Below are positions 18,096 to 27,514 of a stretch of 64,000 nucleotides of DNA, piece by piece. Within the stretch, counting starts at the first letter, position 1, and every line of letters starts with the position of its first letter. Source of the DNA: Desulfosporosinus sp049943955 (GTDB taxonomy: Bacteria > Bacillota > Desulfitobacteriia > Desulfitobacteriales > Desulfitobacteriaceae); NCBI RefSeq assembly GCF_049943955.1, contig NZ_JBNFTW010000002.1:1-64000 (forward strand), given 5' to 3'. The translations under genes were made by a program, and so were the position numbers. The notes beneath the pieces were generated by a model. That model did not search any database. It was given only the letters and a program-made list of their open reading frames with translations, and was not told where the DNA came from.

Positions 18096-19931
18096 ATGAT
18101 TGACGTCAAGTTTTCGAACAAAGTTGTCCAGGTTGAGGATGGAACAACCATTTTACAAGCCATTGGCTTAGCCGGGAGACAAGTTGAGAGCAACTGCGGA
18201 GGTAAAGGAACCTGCGGGAAATGTAAAGTTCAAGTCAAGACCGATACCCCTTATTCACCGACGTTGGCTGAAAAGAAGTTTTTATCTGCTTCGGAATTAG
18301 AGGCCGGATGGGTCCTGGCCTGTCAACATACTCTAACACAGAATGCAGTGATTCGTCTTGAAGAACAGAAGGATGTTTATCAGAGGAAGACAGATTTTGC
18401 CGAGCTGCAGCAAGTCGCTCTGAGCCCCAGTATAACGAAGCATCCCCTTAAACTAGCGCGGCCGACGGTTGAGGATCAAATGTCGGATTGGGATCGCTTA
18501 GTTTCTTCTTTACCAGGCAAGGAAACTATCTGTTTTAGCCGTTTCGCTGCGTCAACCTTAGCAAAAGTATTGCGCGACGGTGGCTTTCAGATCACAGCAG
18601 TGATGGACGGTAACAGACTGATAGCTGTGGAATCCCATGATACCTCAAACTATGGCTATGGTATCGCTGTCGATATCGGCACCACGACGGTTGTCGTTTA
18701 CCTTCTGGATATAATTAAGGGTATCATCGTTGACAGCGGTGCCATGACAAATCCGCAGCAGATTTACGGAGCCGATGTTATCTCGCGTATAACCTACGCG
18801 GCGGGTGGTTACGAGAAATTGCAAGAAGTTCAAAAGAAAGTGATAGGCGGACTTAATAAAATCATTGCTCAGCTGTGTCAAGAAAACGAAATTCCCCAAG
18901 AAGAAATCTATCAGGCTGTGGTAGTCGGCAACACAACAATGGCCCATCTGTTTTTGGGTATTGATCCCACCTATTTAGCTCCTGCCCCTTTTATCCCGGT
19001 TTTTCAGCAAATGGTTGATGTTGAAGCTCAAGAGCTGGGCCTAGATATCCTCGCTGCCGGGCGAGTCGTAGTCTTGCCGAATGTGGCCGGTTATGTGGGA
19101 TCGGATACTGTGGGAGTTATGTTAGCGGCGGGAGCAGATCGTTTAGATGGGGTCAGCCTCATTGTTGATATTGGAACAAACGGAGAGATGGTTCTCAGCG
19201 GTAAGGGCAGGATTCTGACCTGTTCAACGGCAGCCGGGCCGGCCTTTGAAGGAGCTGAAATCCGTTATGGAATGCGGGCTGCAGAAGGTGCGATCGAAGG
19301 TGTAAACATAACTGCGGATGTGGAATTAAAGATTATCGGTGAAGGAAAAGCCCGAGGTATCTGCGGGTCCGGTTTGATTGATGCCATCGCCGAAATGTTT
19401 AAGGCAGGAGTTATTACTTCTTCGGGACGTTATGCCAGTGAACCGGAAGAACTGGAACAATTGCTTCCGCGGGTACGCGAGAGATTGCGAAAAGGTGAGC
19501 GGACGAACGAGTTTGTACTTGCTTGGGGAAACGATACGGCCAGCGGTGAGGATATAGTTCTTTCCCAAAAGGATATTCGAGCACTGCAATTGGCTAAAGG
19601 GGCAATCAGTGCGGGGATTATGCTTCTTGTCAGAGAAATGGGAATTACTCCTTTAGAGATTGACAGGGTGCTTCTGGCAGGGGCCTTTGGCAATTATATT
19701 AAGAAAGAAAGTGCTCTGGGAATCGGATTGCTGCCGCCATTGCCCTTGGAAAAAATTCATTCCATTGGCAATGCTGCCGGCGATGGAGCCAAAATGGCCT
19801 TACTTTCCCTTGAGGAGCGAAGACGGGCTGGGACAATGGCAAAACTGGCAGAACATATTGAGCTTTCCAATAAGAAGGAATTCCAGGACGAATTTTTGAA
19901 AGGCCTCGATTTTGAGGGGGTTTTTGAATAA
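18096..19931 (+). CDS. RACE-type corrinoid reductive activator (ASKHA ATPase with [2Fe-2S] domain)
   Basis: This protein reactivates corrinoid proteins oxidised to Co(II) by ATP-dependent reduction to Co(I). The N-terminal [2Fe-2S] ferredoxin domain has Cys in NCGGKGTCGKC (residues 34, 40, 43) and a fourth in LACQH near 76. The C-terminal ASKHA domain shows AVDIGTTTVVVYL, VVGNTTMAHLF, VDIGTNGEM and GICGSGLID. At 611 residues it matches the family length. ATG 18096 has GGAAGGAG 8 bp upstream, better than GTG 18087. It closes the operon and is followed by a terminator. Confidence 0.93.
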   Translation: MIDVKFSNKVVQVEDGTTILQAIGLAGRQVESNCGGKGTCGKCKVQVKTDTPYSPTLAEKKFLSASELEAGWVLACQHTLTQNAVIRLEEQKDVYQRKTDFAELQQVALSPSITKHPLKLARPTVEDQMSDWDRLVSSLPGKETICFSRFAASTLAKVLRDGGFQITAVMDGNRLIAVESHDTSNYGYGIAVDIGTTTVVVYLLDIIKGIIVDSGAMTNPQQIYGADVISRITYAAGGYEKLQEVQKKVIGGLNKIIAQLCQENEIPQEEIYQAVVVGNTTMAHLFLGIDPTYLAPAPFIPVFQQMVDVEAQELGLDILAAGRVVVLPNVAGYVGSDTVGVMLAAGADRLDGVSLIVDIGTNGEMVLSGKGRILTCSTAAGPAFEGAEIRYGMRAAEGAIEGVNITADVELKIIGEGKARGICGSGLIDAIAEMFKAGVITSSGRYASEPEELEQLLPRVRERLRKGERTNEFVLAWGNDTASGEDIVLSQKDIRALQLAKGAISAGIMLLVREMGITPLEIDRVLLAGAFGNYIKKESALGIGLLPPLPLEKIHSIGNAAGDGAKMALLSLEERRRAGTMAKLAEHIELSNKKEFQDEFLKGLDFEGVFE

Positions 19932-19964
19932 TTTTAATTATGCCTTATTGTGCAGGGGTGGTTT

Positions 19965-20004
19965 AAGGTTAATGGAACAACGTATGTCTCCATTAACCTT
20001 ATTT
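19965..20004 (+). terminator. Terminator of the corrinoid operon
   Basis: AAGGTTAATGGA (19965-19976) pairs perfectly with TCCATTAACCTT (19989-20000), followed by ATTTATG. It lies about 35 bp after the RACE stop. Confidence 0.82.
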
Positions 20005-20285
20005 ATGTTGCTTTAAGGGAATTTACAAGTGAAAATGGAAGGGAATGAGCAATGTATGTCCAAAAGGCCGGAATATTTCGGTCAATTTTTCCAGCAAGGG
20101 ATAATATACTGCAAAATACTGGAATAAAAGGCCCGTTATGAGGGTTTCATTATAACAATCATTACTACTTGATATAGGGAAAAATTATAATGAGTCCGTT
20201 CAAGGGAACCGCCCCTCAGAAATCAAGCAACAGTCTGGACGAACAGTATGTTATAATATGTACAAGAAGTGAGGTGGAGTGGTTA

Positions 20286-22547
20286 ATGTATCGGTTAGAC
20301 GATTTGAATTCAGTACAAAGAGAAGCTGCTGAGCATCAGGAAGGGCCGCTTCTTATTCTGGCCGGTGCAGGATCAGGAAAGACTCGAGTGCTTACTTACC
20401 GAATTGCTCATTTAATTGCCCGGGGCGTTGAACCGGGTGATATCTTAGCGATTACGTTTACGAATAAAGCGGCTAAAGAGATGCGGGATCGAGTGACTGC
20501 CCTCGTGGGCAGTGAAGGTCGGGGACTTTGGGTCAGCACCTTCCATTCAGCTTGTGTACGCATTCTGCGGCGGGATATTGAGCATATGCCAGGCTATACC
20601 CGGAATTTTGTTATTTATGATGCCGGAGATCAACTGGCCTTGATCAAAGGATGCTTGAAGGAAAAGAATCTGGATGAAAAGAAGTTTTCTCCGCGCAGTG
20701 TTGCCGCAGTGATTAGTGATGCCAAAAATAGACTCCTCGATCCTGATGGATTTGCCAGTCAGGCCAGCGATTATTTCCAGAGTAAAGTCGTTGATCTGTA
20801 CCGGGATTATCAGAAAAAACTGCGGACGAATAATGCCCTTGATTTTGATGATATTATTATGCTAACCGTTAAGCTGTTTCGAGAAGATGAGAGGGTTTTG
20901 GACTATTATCAGGAGAAATTCCGCTATATTATGGTTGATGAATATCAAGATACGAATCACGCCCAATATGTGCTGGTAAAGCTGCTGGCCAGTCGTTACC
21001 GCAATCTCTGTGTGGTAGGCGATGATGATCAGTCCGTTTACAGATGGCGCGGGGCTGATATTCAGAATATCCTTGATTTTGAACGGGATTATCCTGAAGC
21101 TAAAGTCATCAAGCTTGAACAGAATTATCGGTCTACTCAAAAAATTCTTGACGCTGCTAATGCCGTTGTAAGGAATAATGAAGGGCGCAAGGAAAAATCT
21201 CTCTGGACAGAGAATTCGGAAGGGCAGCCCATCGTTTGTTATGTAAGTAATGATGAACGGGATGAAGCAAGATATGTGGTGGAACGAATTCAGCGTTTGC
21301 ATGAACTGGAAGGCCGTCCCTACAGCGATTTTACAATTCTTTATCGTACGAATGCCCAATCTCGAATACTGGAAGAACAGCTTATGAAAGCAGCTTTGCC
21401 TTACCGGATTTTTTCAGGCCTGAAATTCTATCAGCGCTTAGAGATAAAAGATATGCTGGCCTATCTGAGGGTTATTTATAACCCTTCAGACCAAGTCAGC
21501 TTTGCCAGGGTACTCAATGTTCCTAAACGAGGTCTGGGAGAAAGTACTCTGGAGAAAATTCTGGAATATGCCAATGAACAAGGAATGCCCGTTCTTGATG
21601 CGATTCTGGAAGCAGATTATATTCCTGAATTGACGACCCGGGCCAAGAAACCTTTATTGGCTTTTGCCCATTTAATGCAAGGGTTAGTCGAGTTTTCCCA
21701 AAATGCCACTGTGACTGACTTAGTTAAGGAGATTTTAAACAAAACAGGCTACCAAGGGATTCTGGAAGCAGACAATTCACCGGAGGCCGAAGCCCGATTG
21801 GAAAACTTGTTGGAGTTTCTGTCCGTTACGACGGAGTTTGATGTCTTGGCTGCTCAAGCTGAGGCCGATGGAGAAGAGGAGCAGAGCCTCGGCGGAGTCA
21901 GCGGTTTTTTAGAACAAGTGTCTTTGGTCGCGGATATTGATGAACTGGATCCTACGGAAGAATCCATTGCCCTAATGACGATGCACAGTGCCAAAGGCCT
22001 GGAATATCCTGTCGTTTTCGTCGTTGGTATGGAAGAGGGAATTTTTCCCAGCAGCAGATCCTTTCTTGATCCCTCTGAATTGGAGGAAGAGAGGCGACTC
22101 TGTTATGTAGCTATCACACGGGCACGTGAAAAACTTTACTTGTGCAATTCAGAGATGCGTATGCTTTATGGCAAAACCCAATATAATCCACCTTCGCGGT
22201 TTTTAGAGGAGATTCCGTCAGAACTAATGACGGATATCGATCCACTCGATCCGCCTAAACTGCGTTCAAATACTTCACCCAAATCATTTCAGAGACAGGA
22301 GGGCAAGCCGGATCGGAGAACCCCTTTGGGGTCCGGCACCTGGGAGAAAGATTTTGGCAGCCCGGTTGTCATTAAAGGAGGTGAGGCTCATCACGTAGGA
22401 GAAAAGGTTGAGCATGCAAAATTCGGACGAGGAATTATTGTCTCAATCAAGGGTGAAGGAAATCAGGCAGAATTGACAATTGTATTTGACGGTGGAATTG
22501 GAATTAGAAAACTTCTGGCGGAATATGCCAAACTAACGAAGCTCTAA
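20286..22547 (+). CDS. pcrA: ATP-dependent DNA helicase PcrA (UvrD/Rep family)
   Basis: A superfamily 1A 3'-5' helicase used in repair and replication restart. Motifs in order: Walker A GAGSGKT (about residue 28), Ia ITFTNKAAKEM, II VDEYQDTNHAQY, III VVGDDDQSVYRWRGAD, IV EQNYRS, V TMHSAKGLEYPVVF, VI YVAITRAREKL. A C-terminal Tudor-like tail (HHVGEKVEHAKFGRGII) is typical of PcrA and contacts RNA polymerase. The frame extends to 20190, but ATG 20286 follows GAGGTGGAG and matches the family N-terminus MYRLDDLNSVQREA. ppaC and ligA follow in the same direction, a common Firmicute neighbourhood for pcrA and ligA. Confidence 0.95.
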   Translation: MYRLDDLNSVQREAAEHQEGPLLILAGAGSGKTRVLTYRIAHLIARGVEPGDILAITFTNKAAKEMRDRVTALVGSEGRGLWVSTFHSACVRILRRDIEHMPGYTRNFVIYDAGDQLALIKGCLKEKNLDEKKFSPRSVAAVISDAKNRLLDPDGFASQASDYFQSKVVDLYRDYQKKLRTNNALDFDDIIMLTVKLFREDERVLDYYQEKFRYIMVDEYQDTNHAQYVLVKLLASRYRNLCVVGDDDQSVYRWRGADIQNILDFERDYPEAKVIKLEQNYRSTQKILDAANAVVRNNEGRKEKSLWTENSEGQPIVCYVSNDERDEARYVVERIQRLHELEGRPYSDFTILYRTNAQSRILEEQLMKAALPYRIFSGLKFYQRLEIKDMLAYLRVIYNPSDQVSFARVLNVPKRGLGESTLEKILEYANEQGMPVLDAILEADYIPELTTRAKKPLLAFAHLMQGLVEFSQNATVTDLVKEILNKTGYQGILEADNSPEAEARLENLLEFLSVTTEFDVLAAQAEADGEEEQSLGGVSGFLEQVSLVADIDELDPTEESIALMTMHSAKGLEYPVVFVVGMEEGIFPSSRSFLDPSELEEERRLCYVAITRAREKLYLCNSEMRMLYGKTQYNPPSRFLEEIPSELMTDIDPLDPPKLRSNTSPKSFQRQEGKPDRRTPLGSGTWEKDFGSPVVIKGGEAHHVGEKVEHAKFGRGIIVSIKGEGNQAELTIVFDGGIGIRKLLAEYAKLTKL

Positions 22548-22587
22548 ATGCATTTTGAATTTTAAAGAGAAAGGTTTAGGTGTTATA

Positions 22588-23520
22588 ATGGATAAGATTT
22601 ATATTGTTGGTCATAAAAACCCAGATACAGATTCAGTTTGCTCTGCAATTGCTTTAGCTCGTTTAAAAGAACTCACCGGCGTTGAAAATTGTGTTCCTGC
22701 TACAGCAGGTAAAATCAATAAAGAGACTGAGTTTGTTCTTAACTATTATGGAGTTGCAGTGCCTGAAGTTTTAGCGTCTGTTGAAGCTAAACAAAAAATG
22801 ATCCTTGTTGACCACAATGAATATGGTCAAGCTGTTGCAGGTGCAGATCAAGCTCAGCTTGTACAAATCGTTGACCACCACAAAGTTGGCGGATTCCAAA
22901 CTGCTGAGCCTCTTTATGTACGGATCGAACCTGTCGGCTCCACCTGCTCCATTGTTGCTCAAGCATACAAGGAAAAAGGTTTAGTTCCTGAAAAAGCTAT
23001 CGCTGGTATCTTACTGGCTGCTATTCTTTCCGATACGGTTATTTTCAAATCCCCAACCTGCACTGAGTCAGATAAAGTTATTGCTGCTGAACTGGCAGCT
23101 ATTGCCGGCGTTGATCCTAAAACCTTTGGTGTTGAAATGTTCAAAGCCGGTTCTAATATTGCTGAACGCACTCCGCAAAGCATGATTGAAGAAGACTTCA
23201 AAGCCTTCACCATGGGATCCAACAAGATTGGTGTCGGTCAAGTCAGCTTGATGGGTATGGATGGATTTGAAGACGTGCGGGCAAACTTAAATAAAGGACT
23301 TGAGGACTATCGCGTTGCTCAAGACCTGCGTTATATCTGCTTAATGGTTACCGATATTTTAAGTGACTATACCGAATTGATCGTTAAAGGGGATAAGCCG
23401 GAAGAAGTTGCTAAAGCTTTCGGTAAAGAACTCGTTAATGGCAGCGTTGAGCTTCCAGGTGTTCTGTCCCGTAAAAAACAAGTTGTTCCGCCAATGACAA
23501 CTTATTTTTCAGCGAACTAA
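22588..23520 (+). CDS. ppaC: Manganese-dependent family II inorganic pyrophosphatase
   Basis: A soluble DHH-superfamily enzyme that hydrolyses pyrophosphate. Metal ligands are visible: GHKNPDTDS (His9, Asp13, Asp15), VDHN (Asp75) and VDHHKVGG (Asp96-His97-His98). The C-terminal DHHA2 domain ends with SRKKQVVPP, the substrate-binding R-K-K. No CBS regulatory insert is present, so this is the short constitutive form of about 310 residues. ATG 22588 matches the family N-terminus; the frame opens at TTG 22555. Codon use is visibly more restricted than in neighbours (GCT, GTT, CGT), consistent with high expression. Confidence 0.95.
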   Translation: MDKIYIVGHKNPDTDSVCSAIALARLKELTGVENCVPATAGKINKETEFVLNYYGVAVPEVLASVEAKQKMILVDHNEYGQAVAGADQAQLVQIVDHHKVGGFQTAEPLYVRIEPVGSTCSIVAQAYKEKGLVPEKAIAGILLAAILSDTVIFKSPTCTESDKVIAAELAAIAGVDPKTFGVEMFKAGSNIAERTPQSMIEEDFKAFTMGSNKIGVGQVSLMGMDGFEDVRANLNKGLEDYRVAQDLRYICLMVTDILSDYTELIVKGDKPEEVAKAFGKELVNGSVELPGVLSRKKQVVPPMTTYFSAN

Positions 23521-23562
23521 TTAATACAAAGCAACATAATAAGGAGACGGGAGGAAATTTTG

Positions 23563-25551
23563 GTGCAGGATGAATTCGAGCGTATGAGATGGTTGAGGGA
23601 AGAGATAGAGGCTGCGAATAAGCAGTACTACCTGCTTGATCAACCCACCATGACTGATGCGGACTACGATGCCCTCATGCGCGAATTGCTGAGCCTAGAA
23701 GCGAAACATCCGGACTGGGTTACTCCCGATTCTCCAACTGTACGAGTCGGGGGAGAGGTTGCCAAAGAGTACTCTAAAGTACGTCATTTGGAACCTCTCC
23801 TTAGTTTAGATAATGCCTTTTCCGCAGAAGACCTGAGGGAGTTTGACCGCAGGGTGCGCCAAGTGACATCGTCTGTTGACTATGTGGTGGAACTTAAGAT
23901 TGATGGCTTAACCGTTGCACTTACCTATGAGAACAGCTTGCTGGCGGTGGGGGCAACTCGCGGTGATGGTGAAGTGGGTGAGGATATTACCGCCAATGTG
24001 AAGACGGTTAAATCCATCCCCTTGCGCTTAAAAGACGAGGTGTCAGGGCTAAGTGTCCGGGGAGAAGGATATATGCCGAAGGCCTCTTTTGCCCGCCTGA
24101 ATCAAGAACGGGAGGAGGAAGGACTGTCAACATTCGCCAACCCCCGTAATGCTGCTGCAGGATCTCTGCGCCAATTAAACTCCAAAATAACGGCTCAGCG
24201 GAAGCTGGATTATTTTGCCTATCAGGTGTTAGGAGCAAACGAGTTAGGCTTACATAACCAAAGGGAAGTCCTTGCGTATTTAAAAGAACAAGGGTTTGTT
24301 GTTAATCCGGAATATAGAATTTTTCAGACTATCGAGGAAGTTATTGCTTATTGTGAGCGGATGTCCTCGGAACGTCACGGGTTCTCTTATGATATCGATG
24401 GACTTGTTATTAAAGTGAATGACTTTGCCGTTCAACAAGAATTGGGCTTTACGGCCAAAAGTCCCCGTTGGGCAATTGCTTATAAATTTCCTGCGGAACA
24501 AGTAGAAACGGTTGTCGAAGATATTCTTATTCGTGTCGGCCGAACGGGAGTATTAACGCCTACGGCAGTTCTGAGACCTGTTTTAGTAGCAGGGTCTACG
24601 GTGAGCCGGGCGACTCTTCATAATCTTGATAACATTCGCCAGAAAGATATTCGCATTGGCGATCATGTTCTGCTGCAAAAGGCCGGTGATGTCATCCCTG
24701 AAGTTGTAAGGATGCTGCCGGAGAAACGAACGGGAGAAGAACGAATCTTTGCAATGCCGGAATATTGTCCGGAATGTCAGAGCCCTGTCCGCCAAGAAGA
24801 AGGTGAAGTAGCCTATCGCTGTCAAAGTATCATCTGTCCGGCGAGACAACGGGAGGGAATTATTCACTTCGTCTCTCGTGATGCCATGGCCATCGATGGT
24901 CTGGGTCCTGCAGTGATTCAACAGCTCCTCGATGCCAATCTGATTTCTGATGCGGCGGATCTATATTCCTTAACCTTCGAAGAGCTCATCCCGCTTGAGC
25001 GGATGGGCAAGAAATCGGCTGAAAACCTCTTGAAGGCCATTCAGGAAAGCAAGACCAGGGGCTTGGGACCTTTGATTTTTGCCTTAGGGATTCGCCATAC
25101 GGGAGAAAAGGCCGGTAAAATCCTGGCTCAGAGGTTCGGGTCAATGGAGCGGCTTATGCAAGCGTCTCTGGAGGAATTACAAGAAATCCCCGACATCGGT
25201 CCGACTATGGCAGAAAATCTCGTCTATTTTTTCAGTTTGGAGAGTACTAAACTCTTTATTGAAAAATTGAGCCAGGCCGGAGTTGACATGACGGCTGAGA
25301 TAACCTCAAAACCGCAGATTTTTGCCGGCAAAAGCATTGTGGTCACGGGTTCTTTAGAACGCTGGGACCGACGGGAGATTGAAAAGGTTATTGAAGATCA
25401 CGGCGGTAAAGCAGCCAGCTCGGTGAGTAAAAAGACAGCTTTCGTTATTGCTGGGGAGAAAGCCGGTTCCAAGCTGACAAAGGCCCAGGAGCTTGGAGTA
25501 CAAGTGCTGACGGAAGATGAGTTTGAGGCCATGCTGAAACAGGAGGCCTAG
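23563..25551 (+). CDS. ligA: NAD-dependent DNA ligase
   Basis: Seals nicks using NAD. The adenylated lysine is in VELKIDG (about residue 112). The adenylation and OB domains are followed by a zinc finger (CPEC...CQSIICPA), helix-hairpin-helix repeats and a C-terminal BRCT domain (FAGKSIVVTGSL, then GKAASSVSKKT). Length about 662 residues, normal. GGGAGG supports GTG 23563, 7 bp downstream; TTG 23560 is the alternative. It lies between ppaC and gatCAB in one direction, with a terminator-like hairpin after it. Confidence 0.95.
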   Translation: MQDEFERMRWLREEIEAANKQYYLLDQPTMTDADYDALMRELLSLEAKHPDWVTPDSPTVRVGGEVAKEYSKVRHLEPLLSLDNAFSAEDLREFDRRVRQVTSSVDYVVELKIDGLTVALTYENSLLAVGATRGDGEVGEDITANVKTVKSIPLRLKDEVSGLSVRGEGYMPKASFARLNQEREEEGLSTFANPRNAAAGSLRQLNSKITAQRKLDYFAYQVLGANELGLHNQREVLAYLKEQGFVVNPEYRIFQTIEEVIAYCERMSSERHGFSYDIDGLVIKVNDFAVQQELGFTAKSPRWAIAYKFPAEQVETVVEDILIRVGRTGVLTPTAVLRPVLVAGSTVSRATLHNLDNIRQKDIRIGDHVLLQKAGDVIPEVVRMLPEKRTGEERIFAMPEYCPECQSPVRQEEGEVAYRCQSIICPARQREGIIHFVSRDAMAIDGLGPAVIQQLLDANLISDAADLYSLTFEELIPLERMGKKSAENLLKAIQESKTRGLGPLIFALGIRHTGEKAGKILAQRFGSMERLMQASLEELQEIPDIGPTMAENLVYFFSLESTKLFIEKLSQAGVDMTAEITSKPQIFAGKSIVVTGSLERWDRREIEKVIEDHGGKAASSVSKKTAFVIAGEKAGSKLTKAQELGVQVLTEDEFEAMLKQEA

Positions 25552-25589
25552 GGGATAAAAAGGTGAAGGAAGAAAGGGACGGAACCAAG

Positions 25590-25640
25590 GACGGTTCTTT
25601 GCGCTATCCTGTCGGGATATTGCAAAGAACCGTCTTATTT
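25590..25640 (+). terminator. Hairpin after ligA, possible dispersed repeat
   Basis: GACGGTTCTTTGC (25590-25602) pairs perfectly with GCAAAGAACCGTC (25622-25634), followed by TTATTTGC. The GGACGGTTCTTT/AAAGAACCGTC sequence resembles hairpins that recur in clostridial intergenic regions, so this may be a repeat serving as a terminator. Confidence 0.7.
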
Positions 25641-25725
25641 GCATGATTTGCATATGTTGCCCCAATCTTCCAGATTTGCTATTATAAATAGATAGCGAAA
25701 AAATAGTCAAAGGAAGGTGAATTTG

Positions 25726-26016
25726 ATGGCAATTTCACGTGAAGACGTTATATATGTCGCCGGATTGGCACGTTTAGAGTTAAACGAACAAGAGATTCAA
25801 GACTATACCCAGCAGCTGAACTCTATTTTAGATTATGCTGCAATGCTGGAACGCCTAGACACCGATAACGTTGTCCCGACGGCTCATGCTGTTCCTCTGC
25901 ATAATGTCCTGCGGGAGGACGAAGTAAAACCTTCAATTAGCCACGATAAAACCTTAAGAAATGCCCCGGATGCCGAAGAAGGATTTTTTAGAGTTCCCAG
26001 AATTAGTCTCACATAG
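25726..26016 (+). CDS. gatC: Asp/Glu-tRNA amidotransferase subunit C
   Basis: Small scaffolding subunit of the GatCAB amidotransferase, which converts Glu-tRNA-Gln (and Asp-tRNA-Asn) to the amidated forms. The 96-residue product has the family pattern: an N-terminal VIYVAGLARLELNEQE segment and a C-terminal LREDEVKPS followed by a belt ending EEGFFRVPRI. GGAAGG upstream supports ATG 25726. gatA begins 19 bp after the stop. With asnS present the main use here is probably Gln-tRNA-Gln. Confidence 0.94.
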   Translation: MAISREDVIYVAGLARLELNEQEIQDYTQQLNSILDYAAMLERLDTDNVVPTAHAVPLHNVLREDEVKPSISHDKTLRNAPDAEEGFFRVPRISLT

Positions 26017-26035
26017 AAAGGAGGGGCTGGCATTT

Positions 26036-27514
26036 ATGATAGTTGAGAAATCCATAAGTGAGCTCCATGAACTTCTTATCCATAAAGAAGTTAGCGCTGC
26101 TGAATTAACCAACGCTTACTTAGAGCGAGTTCGGGATTTAGATAAAGATTTACAGGCTTATTTAACCGTCTTAGAAAAAGACGCTCAAACCCAAGCCTCG
26201 GAGATTGACCAAAAGATTGCTCGGGGAGAAGAGCTGGGGGCCTTAGAAGGAATCCCCATGGCTATGAAAGATAATATGTGTACGGAAGGCGTACGTACAA
26301 CTTGTGCTTCCCAAATGCTCCGGGAATTTTATCCTCCCTATGATGCTACGGTAACAACACGCCTAAAAGATGCCGGAAGTATTCTTCTAGGCAAATTAAA
26401 TATGGATGAGTTTGCCATGGGTTCTTCGACCGAGAATTCAGCCTATATGAAAACGCGCAATCCCTGGAATTTAGACTGCGTTCCCGGAGGTTCTTCCGGC
26501 GGCGCGGCAGTTTCTGTCGCAGCTGACTTGGCTGCCTTTTCCCTGGGGTCTGATACCGGGGGATCGATTCGACAGCCGGCAGCCTTTTGCGGCGTCGTTG
26601 GCTTGAAGCCAACCTACGGAGCTGTCTCTCGCTTTGGTCTTATCGCCTATGCTTCCTCCCTTGATCAGATAGGACCTTTAACTAAAACCGTTCGTGATAA
26701 TGCTTTGGTGATGAATACGATTGCCGGTTATGATGCCATGGATTCCACGTCAGTTCGCTATGATAAGCCTGATTATACGAAGTTCCTGATCGATGATATT
26801 AAAGGCTTGAAAATCGGCCTTCCCCGTGAATACTTCGGGGAAGGAATTGACCCGGAGGTTGCTAAAGAGATTCAAAAATGCGTCGAAACCCTGCGCGGTT
26901 TAGGGGCTGAAGTGGGCGAATGTTCTTTACCCCACACAGAATATGCTATCCCGGCCTATTATTTGATCGCAACTGCTGAGGCCAGTTCCAACCTTGCCCG
27001 TTATGATGGCGTTCGTTATGGTTATCGGGCTGAAGCCGGCGATGTCTTAGGAATGTTCCGGAAGACTCGGGCAGATGGATTTGGGCAGGAGGTTAAGCGC
27101 AGAATTATGCTGGGGACCTATGCCTTGAGTTCCGGTTATTATGATGCTTATTATCTCAAAGCTCAAAAAGTTCGGACCTTAATCAAACAAGACTTTGATC
27201 AGGCCTTTGAAAAATTTGATGTCTTGCTGGGCCCCACGGCACCGACACCGGCCTTTAAATTTGGAGAAAAGTCCAATCCTTTAACCATGTATCTTTCGGA
27301 CATTACAACGGTTCCAATTAATCTGGCCGGGATTCCGGCTATCTCAATTCCTGCAGGCTTCGTTAATGGTTTGCCCATTGGCATGCAATTGATGGGCAAA
27401 GCCTTTAATGAAGGGACGCTTTATCGCGTGGCTTATACCTTTGAGCAAACTACAAATTATCACACGTTAAAACCGAATCTTTCCGGGGAGGTGCTTGCGC
27501 GTGGTAGTCGCTGA
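26036..27514 (+). CDS. gatA: Asp/Glu-tRNA amidotransferase subunit A
   Basis: Amidase subunit that releases ammonia from glutamine for transfer to the mischarged tRNA. The Ser-cisSer-Lys triad is visible: Lys in MAMKDN (about residue 78), cis-Ser in GGSSGG (about 154) and nucleophilic Ser in SDTGGSIRQPA (about 177). Length 492 residues, normal. The open frame starts further upstream inside gatC, but ATG 26036 follows AAAGGAGG. The 3' end overlaps gatB by 14 bp, implying coupled translation. Confidence 0.95.
   Translation: MIVEKSISELHELLIHKEVSAAELTNAYLERVRDLDKDLQAYLTVLEKDAQTQASEIDQKIARGEELGALEGIPMAMKDNMCTEGVRTTCASQMLREFYPPYDATVTTRLKDAGSILLGKLNMDEFAMGSSTENSAYMKTRNPWNLDCVPGGSSGGAAVSVAADLAAFSLGSDTGGSIRQPAAFCGVVGLKPTYGAVSRFGLIAYASSLDQIGPLTKTVRDNALVMNTIAGYDAMDSTSVRYDKPDYTKFLIDDIKGLKIGLPREYFGEGIDPEVAKEIQKCVETLRGLGAEVGECSLPHTEYAIPAYYLIATAEASSNLARYDGVRYGYRAEAGDVLGMFRKTRADGFGQEVKRRIMLGTYALSSGYYDAYYLKAQKVRTLIKQDFDQAFEKFDVLLGPTAPTPAFKFGEKSNPLTMYLSDITTVPINLAGIPAISIPAGFVNGLPIGMQLMGKAFNEGTLYRVAYTFEQTTNYHTLKPNLSGEVLARGSR

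Noticed and set aside
20040..20160. Short frames with GGAAGGG ribosome-like site upstream of pcrA
   Set aside because: Only about 29 codons, no motif and no conserved context; treated as leader sequence.
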